DNA of 56,859 nucleotides. Origin: Sphingobacteriaceae bacterium UBA6709 (lineage in GTDB: Bacteria > Bacteroidota > Bacteroidia > Sphingobacteriales > Sphingobacteriaceae). Within the stretch, counting starts at the first letter, position 1, and the number at the start of each line of letters is the position of its first letter. Shown piece after piece: positions 52,315-56,859 of this stretch. A program made the translations under genes and the position numbers. The notes below the pieces were generated by a model. The model made no database searches and was not told the origin of the DNA. It saw only the letters and a program-made list of their open reading frames with translations. Where the stretch lies: NCBI GenBank assembly GCA_002454425.1, contig DKIV01000002.1:1-56859 (forward strand), given 5' to 3'.

Positions 52315-52905
52315 TTAGGTAAGATTTCTGTCCTGAAACCATTGCTCAGTGCTTACAGTTGAAAATTTTTCAAGCGTGTCCAGTAATAAGGCTGGGTCTT
52401 CTTCGCAAATCACCAGACACCGGTTTGCTTCTGACAGAAATTTTCTTGCAACCATCGTGTCCAGCTGCTCAAGCAAAGCATCGTAAAAGCCCCCTACATT
52501 CAAGAGCGCAATTGGCTTACTATGCAAACCTAGCTGAAGCCAGGTAAGCACTTCGAAAAACTCCTCAAGGGTACCAAAACCACCAGGAAGAACAATGAAC
52601 GCGTCGGAAATATCCGACATCTGCTTCTTCCGTTCGTGCATATTTTCAGTGATGTAGAGCTTGGTAACTTCAAAATGCCCAACCTCCCTGTCAAGTAGAA
52701 ATTGAGGTATTACCCCCGTCACTCTTCCCCCGCGGTCCAGCACCGCATTCGCTATAAGTCCCATAACCCCAACATTTCCACCGCCATAAACCAATCCCGA
52801 ATCACGCCGTACCAACTCCGTTGCCAGCTCATTAATCGCGCGCAACAATTCCGGGTCGCCATTAAAGCTGGCGCCGCAGAAAACACATATATTCTGTAAT
52901 CCCAT
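52315..52905 (-). CDS. LOG family protein (TIGR00730, cytokinin-riboside phosphoribohydrolase-like)
   Basis: A 196-residue Rossmann-fold protein with VFCGASFNGDPEL at the N-terminus, GLVYGGGNVGVMGLIANAVL in the middle and the hallmark PGGFGTLEEFFEVLTW, the motif that defines LOG and TT1887-like proteins. In plants and some bacteria these release cytokinin base from nucleotide precursors; in others they act as nucleotide 5'-phosphoribohydrolases. No neighbour suggests hormone metabolism, so the broad family name is safer. Confidence 0.88.
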   Translation of the reverse strand: MGLQNICVFCGASFNGDPELLRAINELATELVRRDSGLVYGGGNVGVMGLIANAVLDRGGRVTGVIPQFLLDREVGHFEVTKLYITENMHERKKQMSDISDAFIVLPGGFGTLEEFFEVLTWLQLGLHSKPIALLNVGGFYDALLEQLDTMVARKFLSEANRCLVICEEDPALLLDTLEKFSTVSTEQWFQDRNLT

Positions 52906-52984
52906 TCCTTAAATTTTAAGAGCGGCAAAATAGTCATTCTACAAGGCATTAGCAGGATATTTCCTTTATTTACCCGCAGCCCCA

Positions 52985-53025
52985 TAAAAAAACCCGGGCA
53001 CCGCTGCGACTACGGATACCCGGGT
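52985..53025 (-). terminator. Terminator of the TonB-receptor gene
   Basis: ACCCGGG (52992-52998) pairs with CCCGGGT (53019-53025); on the minus strand a run of seven to eight T follows (52985-52992). Confidence 0.75.
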
Positions 53026-53047
53026 AATAAGCTATCAATCCAACAGC

Positions 53048-56005
53048 TTAAAACGTTAAGCCCTCAAAGCTGATGGCAAGATAGTACATACCACCAATAG
53101 TTGGCCCTCCTGCATATTGCAGATATTTAGTATTCAATAAATTAGAAGCACCTAATTTAAGCGTTGCTTTACTAGAAGGTATACGATAAGAGGTCTGCGC
53201 GTCTACCGTATGAATGGCGTTCACCTTTCCTGTCACCAATGGACTCTCCCAGGTAAAGGACTCTTGCCAGCGATATACAACATTAAATCCCAGATTCTTT
53301 AATACCTCGCGATTGCCGAAGCTTACACTTCCCGCCCATTCGGGAGTATTAAAGCCTGTCACAAAAATATCCGAGGCCTTATTCTCCGCCATTTTGTTAA
53401 AGTTCATCACTCCCGCCAGCGTATATTTCTTATAGAAATTATAGGTAAGCCCTAATGATGATCCGTAATTTCGATAGGTATTTAACGCGTTCGTGTACAC
53501 CCGATACCGGTCCTGCCCCTGACTTGCGGCATTGCCATTCCCGGCAGGTTGCGGATCACGATTACGGTCAATCATTGCTAGTACGGCTTCATTACTGCCA
53601 ATAGTCACGCCCCTTGGAACAAAAACCTGCACCTGTCCTAAAAAGCCCTGATATCTGTTAAAGTAGGCATCCCAGTCCAGAACAAGCTTGTTATCAGCAA
53701 GTACACTTTTATATCCTACTTCAAAAGAAGTGATCTTCTCCGGACTTGCCGCCGGCAGGTTCGCAGCGACCAGCAGATCTCTGTTTGCCAGTGCTGCGGC
53801 GTCAGTATTTCCTGCCGCGCGTACCGCGGCATTAAAATTTACTACCGATGCCTGGGTGTAGCTATTATCCAGATAACCTAAGCCCTCATTGATGTATGAT
53901 AAACTTCCCACACGCTTAACGCGGCCGTTGTTAACGTAGGACAGAGCCTCAAACAAGGCAGGAAAACGGTACCCCTGCTGAAAGGTAAAGCGGAAATTAT
54001 GCAGCTTGTCGAGCGTATAGATCGCGGCTAAGCGCGGGGTAATTTTCGGGTCGAATTCCGGATTATAATCTACCCGCAATGAGCCGAACAGCTTTAATTT
54101 TTCATCAAAAAGATCTTTCGTAAGCTGTGCGAAAGCGCCAAACTTCTTGTAATGTATATTGTCGCCATAGGTACCATCGGCAAGCTGCTTATTACGGTCG
54201 GCAATAGAACGCTTAAAATCAACAAAGGTATTGCCATCCGGAATCACTTCGTATACCCGCGCGTCTCCGCCGATAAGCAGGCCGGCAACCTTAACCTTAT
54301 CTGAAAGATCCCATTGCCCCTCTACATGATACATGTTACTCTTCTGAACCAATGCCGCCCCGCCGGTTTCGGGTGCGTCAGGAATTAAAGATGATCGGAT
54401 ATCCCAGTTATTGATACCTGTAATCGTCTGCTTTAAGGCGTTAAACGCGGGAGTGCCCGGCTCTACCCTTCCTTTATCGGCCTCGGCGCGAGCGTAGGCC
54501 GTAGCCGCCGCCAGATTCGCGGACGTCAGGCTGCCGCCGTTATTGGTCGCGTAATTCTGTAATGCCGTCTTATATTTGGTTCCCCAGGCAGAATTACTGC
54601 CGCCGCTAGCCAGATCAAGATTATCCGCCAGGGGCTTTACGTTATATGAGTCTCCGGAATTTTCCTTCGAGATATAGGCGCGAACCAAAAAGTTATTCCC
54701 CTTTAGCTCGGCCTTATGGTTTTGCACGATAACATTGTCAAGCTGGATCTTATTTCCACGCTGAAAAACACCATCCATTTTTCCGATTCTGTAACTGTAG
54801 GAAAGCTCAAGGTTCTCCCCGATCTTATAATGCAAGGCAGCGTCAAACTTCAAGTTGTCAACAACCGGACTTACCAGATCGCGCTCCCAATATCCTGTAC
54901 GTGCAACCGTCAGCGTCTTGTTACTCTGACCGTCAATATTCAAACCGGTAATACTTACCGTATTACTTCCCGCCAAGGCGTCGTCACCATACTTATTCCA
55001 TCCGTCAAAGGCGGCATTCGCTGTTCCATCTAATCCGGGATATCCTGGGTTTGCAGTCTTTAGACTATTAGGATTCTGATCTTTGCGTGTATCTGATACC
55101 CAGTCTGTTCCTCGCATATAGCTCAAATTCACTTTAAACGCCAGCTTATTGTTATATGCCTTCGCAAAACGTATCGCGGTCTCTGTAAGATTAGACAGAT
55201 CTCTGCCTGTTCCTCCCACATGATTTATCGCTGTTTTCTGATAAACGCTGAGTCCCTGGTACATGAAAGGGCTCTTGGTAATCAGGTTCGACATGCCGTT
55301 GATCGCGTTCATCCCATAGATTGCAGATGCTGCGCCCGGCGTAATTTCTACGCTTGCGATGTCTAGCTCCGTAGGGCCTACGGCATTCCCCAGTGGGACG
55401 CCTAAAGTTGCGGCCTGCATATCTACCCCATCCACCAGCTGCATAAAACGGTAATTGCTGGGAATGTTAAAGCCCCGGGTGTTGGGAATCTTAAACGTGA
55501 GGCTCGAAGTAGTCATCTGAACACCTTTCACATTCTCCAGAGCGTCATAAAAGCTTGGAGAGGGACTCTCCCGGATGGAGCGTATATCAAGCTTCTGTAT
55601 CGCTACCGGCGACCGAAGAATACTCTCTTCTACTCTCGAAGCGGTCACCACCACATCTTTACCCAAAATTGTCTGAGTAACCATAGAGATGTTTAGATTT
55701 GATAAGGGGCCCTTTACTTCAAACTCTTGTGCCTGAAATCCAAGACTGCTAATCTGCAGGACAAAGGGATACTGCGCCTTCGTCTTCAATGTAAAGTCGC
55801 CTTTATCATTTGTGATCGTTCCGGCTAAGCTACCCTTGATCTTTATACTTACGCCTTCCAAAGCCTGACGCGTACCTTCATCAACAATATGCCCGGAAAT
55901 AACAATGAAGTTATTACCCTGAGCACTAAGATCGATGGTATTCGATATAAGCATAATTACCAGGAGTCCCGAGAACGCATTTCTGATAGATGTAAAAATT
56001 TTCAT
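53048..56005 (-). CDS. TonB-dependent outer-membrane receptor
   Basis: A 985-residue receptor: signal peptide (to about residue 30, LISNTIDLSAQG), a carboxypeptidase-regulatory-like domain (about 33-118, ISGHIVDEGTRQALEGVSIKI), a plug domain (about 125-250, with PGAASAIYGMNAINGMSNLI) and a C-terminal beta barrel ending in YLAISFEGLTF. No SusD-like lipoprotein gene follows, so it is probably a SusC-unlike transporter for siderophores, vitamins or an unknown ligand. Its ligand cannot be predicted. A terminator lies right after it. Confidence 0.88.
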   Translation of the reverse strand: MKIFTSIRNAFSGLLVIMLISNTIDLSAQGNNFIVISGHIVDEGTRQALEGVSIKIKGSLAGTITNDKGDFTLKTKAQYPFVLQISSLGFQAQEFEVKGPLSNLNISMVTQTILGKDVVVTASRVEESILRSPVAIQKLDIRSIRESPSPSFYDALENVKGVQMTTSSLTFKIPNTRGFNIPSNYRFMQLVDGVDMQAATLGVPLGNAVGPTELDIASVEITPGAASAIYGMNAINGMSNLITKSPFMYQGLSVYQKTAINHVGGTGRDLSNLTETAIRFAKAYNNKLAFKVNLSYMRGTDWVSDTRKDQNPNSLKTANPGYPGLDGTANAAFDGWNKYGDDALAGSNTVSITGLNIDGQSNKTLTVARTGYWERDLVSPVVDNLKFDAALHYKIGENLELSYSYRIGKMDGVFQRGNKIQLDNVIVQNHKAELKGNNFLVRAYISKENSGDSYNVKPLADNLDLASGGSNSAWGTKYKTALQNYATNNGGSLTSANLAAATAYARAEADKGRVEPGTPAFNALKQTITGINNWDIRSSLIPDAPETGGAALVQKSNMYHVEGQWDLSDKVKVAGLLIGGDARVYEVIPDGNTFVDFKRSIADRNKQLADGTYGDNIHYKKFGAFAQLTKDLFDEKLKLFGSLRVDYNPEFDPKITPRLAAIYTLDKLHNFRFTFQQGYRFPALFEALSYVNNGRVKRVGSLSYINEGLGYLDNSYTQASVVNFNAAVRAAGNTDAAALANRDLLVAANLPAASPEKITSFEVGYKSVLADNKLVLDWDAYFNRYQGFLGQVQVFVPRGVTIGSNEAVLAMIDRNRDPQPAGNGNAASQGQDRYRVYTNALNTYRNYGSSLGLTYNFYKKYTLAGVMNFNKMAENKASDIFVTGFNTPEWAGSVSFGNREVLKNLGFNVVYRWQESFTWESPLVTGKVNAIHTVDAQTSYRIPSSKATLKLGASNLLNTKYLQYAGGPTIGGMYYLAISFEGLTF

Positions 56006-56030
56006 TCAAATTATTTCGTTATGTCGCCTG

Positions 56031-56038
56031 CAAAAATA
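56031..56038 (-). promoter_or_regulatory. Probable -7 box of the TonB-receptor gene
   Basis: TATTTTTG on the minus strand matches TAnnTTTG, 26 nt before the start codon. No matching -33 element was found, so this is tentative. Confidence 0.4.
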
Positions 56039-56859
56039 ACAAAAATCTACATTCTCTATAATTTTAGTAGATTAAAATAAAAAAGAATACTTTCTCCAGA
56101 GAGCACCCCTTTCTCCATCATAAGGAGCTACAAATAACAAACGTTGTTTAGCCGGCTTTTAATTTGAACTGTCCAGACTAATTTCCCATATCCTTACAGC
56201 GCATTTTCTGATCACTCCTATCAAGCGCGTGCTTCACATCATTTCTCTTGCTCCCTATTCGCATAGAAATCCTTAAATGCCCCGACCGTTAGCCGAAAGT
56301 AATCAAATAACTGCCCGCTACTACCCCGATACCTACCCGAAAACAAACTACCTTCGAGCAGTTTGCTTATACCCAGATTATAGGCAGCGTATTCATGTTG
56401 CTTAAGCATCACCCTAAAAAGGCCATACATAGCCCACTCCTGACCAGCTTTAGTGGGCTTAGTATGGCATGAGTGGAGTTTCTGTAGGGTAGCATGTATA
56501 CGCTGCCTATAACCTGCCTGGTAACTGGGTATAACCAAAGGGGAATAAGGGGGCTTGCTTTGGGGGTAGTGCAGGGTACCGGTCAAGGGTATTCGGAGAT
56601 GGCTTGGCTTGAGGTATGATTATCTACTGAGCTAAAAAAAATTTGAAGTTATTTCATCGGGTAAGTTTTATGGAATCGCGGATTTGGCGGTTTCTGGACG
56701 GAGGCGCTCTTGACAATTAGTTTGATTGTCACTAGGTTTATCCTTTGAAGGGGAGTTTGAAAGCTTTTGATGCCTGGGGCGTAAGCTTCGACTGAGAAAG
56801 TTTTTAAACTCCCTGTAAAACTAATATTGTAAAACTAAAACCAAATAACCAAAGGCAGG
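56039..56859. other. Gene-free 3' region with a long palindrome and hairpins
   Basis: No credible gene was found in this 820-nt end. It holds a 237-nt imperfect palindrome (56333-56569), a hairpin at 56711-56731 (TGACAAT with ATTGTCA), and another inverted repeat (GGGAGTTT 56751-56758 with AAACTCCC 56806-56813). The remaining sequence is A/T-rich and has no match I can name. A 115-codon open frame on the minus strand spans the palindrome and is probably not a gene. Confidence 0.55.
56333..56569. repeat. Long imperfect palindrome of about 240 nt
   Basis: Six collinear paired blocks: 56367-56376 with 56525-56534, 56378-56392 with 56498-56512 (15 perfect pairs), 56394-56397 with 56493-56496, 56411-56416 with 56485-56490, 56422-56428 with 56462-56468, and 56431-56438 with 56452-56459. 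Outer CTACCC (56333-56338) pairs with GGGTAG (56564-56569), and CCTT with AAGG inside it. The unpaired segments are bulges. It can fold as one long stem in DNA or RNA. Confidence 0.75.

Noticed and set aside
56239..56586. 115-codon open frame on the minus strand
   Set aside because: It runs across the long imperfect palindrome, so both arms contribute to it; composition is not protein-like, and I recognise no domain.

Overview
The window reads as chromosomal DNA of a Bacteroidota member, most likely of the Sphingobacteriales (Pedobacter/Arcticibacter-like). The evidence is gene content and arrangement (hisGDCBHAFI order with fused hisB and hisIE, MnmD without its oxidase half, a Maf/KdsC/DUF2520 cluster, a CcsA/CcmF-like giant, a TonB-dependent receptor with a carboxypeptidase-like N-terminal domain, a GH95 fucosidase), promoters of the Bacteroidota type (TTTG, 18-20 nt, TAnnTTTG), and few Shine-Dalgarno sites. 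The genus is an inference. No phage, insertion sequence, CRISPR array, rRNA or tRNA gene was recognised.

Layout. 1-800: gene-free, with 10- and 11-nt tandem repeats and small hairpins. 0.8-4 kb: pyrD, mnmD and a flavoprotein. 4.1-12.5 kb: a complete histidine operon, preceded by a well-formed promoter and a 19-codon leader peptide with six His codons (an attenuator), and ending in a WD40 gene. 12.5-20 kb: NlpC/P60 peptidase, UspA, ferredoxin, LuxC-type reductase, ftsE, grpE-dnaJ, nucleoside deoxyribosyltransferase, Ppx/GppA. 20-32.7 kb, mostly minus strand: maf, kdsC-like, DUF2520, cytochrome c maturation genes interrupted by a glutamate dehydrogenase gene, comEC with a helix-hairpin-helix/putative barrel gene, and a queuosine precursor transporter. 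32.8-39.9 kb, plus strand: two sensor kinases (one hybrid with three receivers), a lone receiver, CheR and CheB. 39.9-45.1 kb: lysA, lysC, nicotinamidase, dicarboxylate symporter. 45.2-49.6 kb: an ECF sigma factor with its own probable promoter and a membrane partner, then GH95. 49.7-56 kb: envelope proteins, trxB, LOG-family protein and a large TonB receptor. 56-56.9 kb: gene-free, dominated by a long imperfect palindrome.

How the parts work together. The his genes are all present, so the operon can make histidine from PRPP and ATP under apparent translation-coupled control. CcmC, CcmD, CcmE and the CcmF-like protein form the heme-handling part of cytochrome c maturation; the CcmE here carries a Cys where the usual heme-binding His sits. 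ComEC and the HhH protein overlap and are probably a DNA-uptake pair. The kinase/receiver/CheR/CheB run looks like a signalling module using methylation without any visible chemoreceptor or flagellar gene.

The most unusual signals are the histidine leader, the CxxxY CcmE, the HhH-barrel/ComEC pair, the CheR/CheB-linked kinase, and the non-coding palindromes at 49.6 and 56.3-56.6 kb. None is proven here to be a new system.
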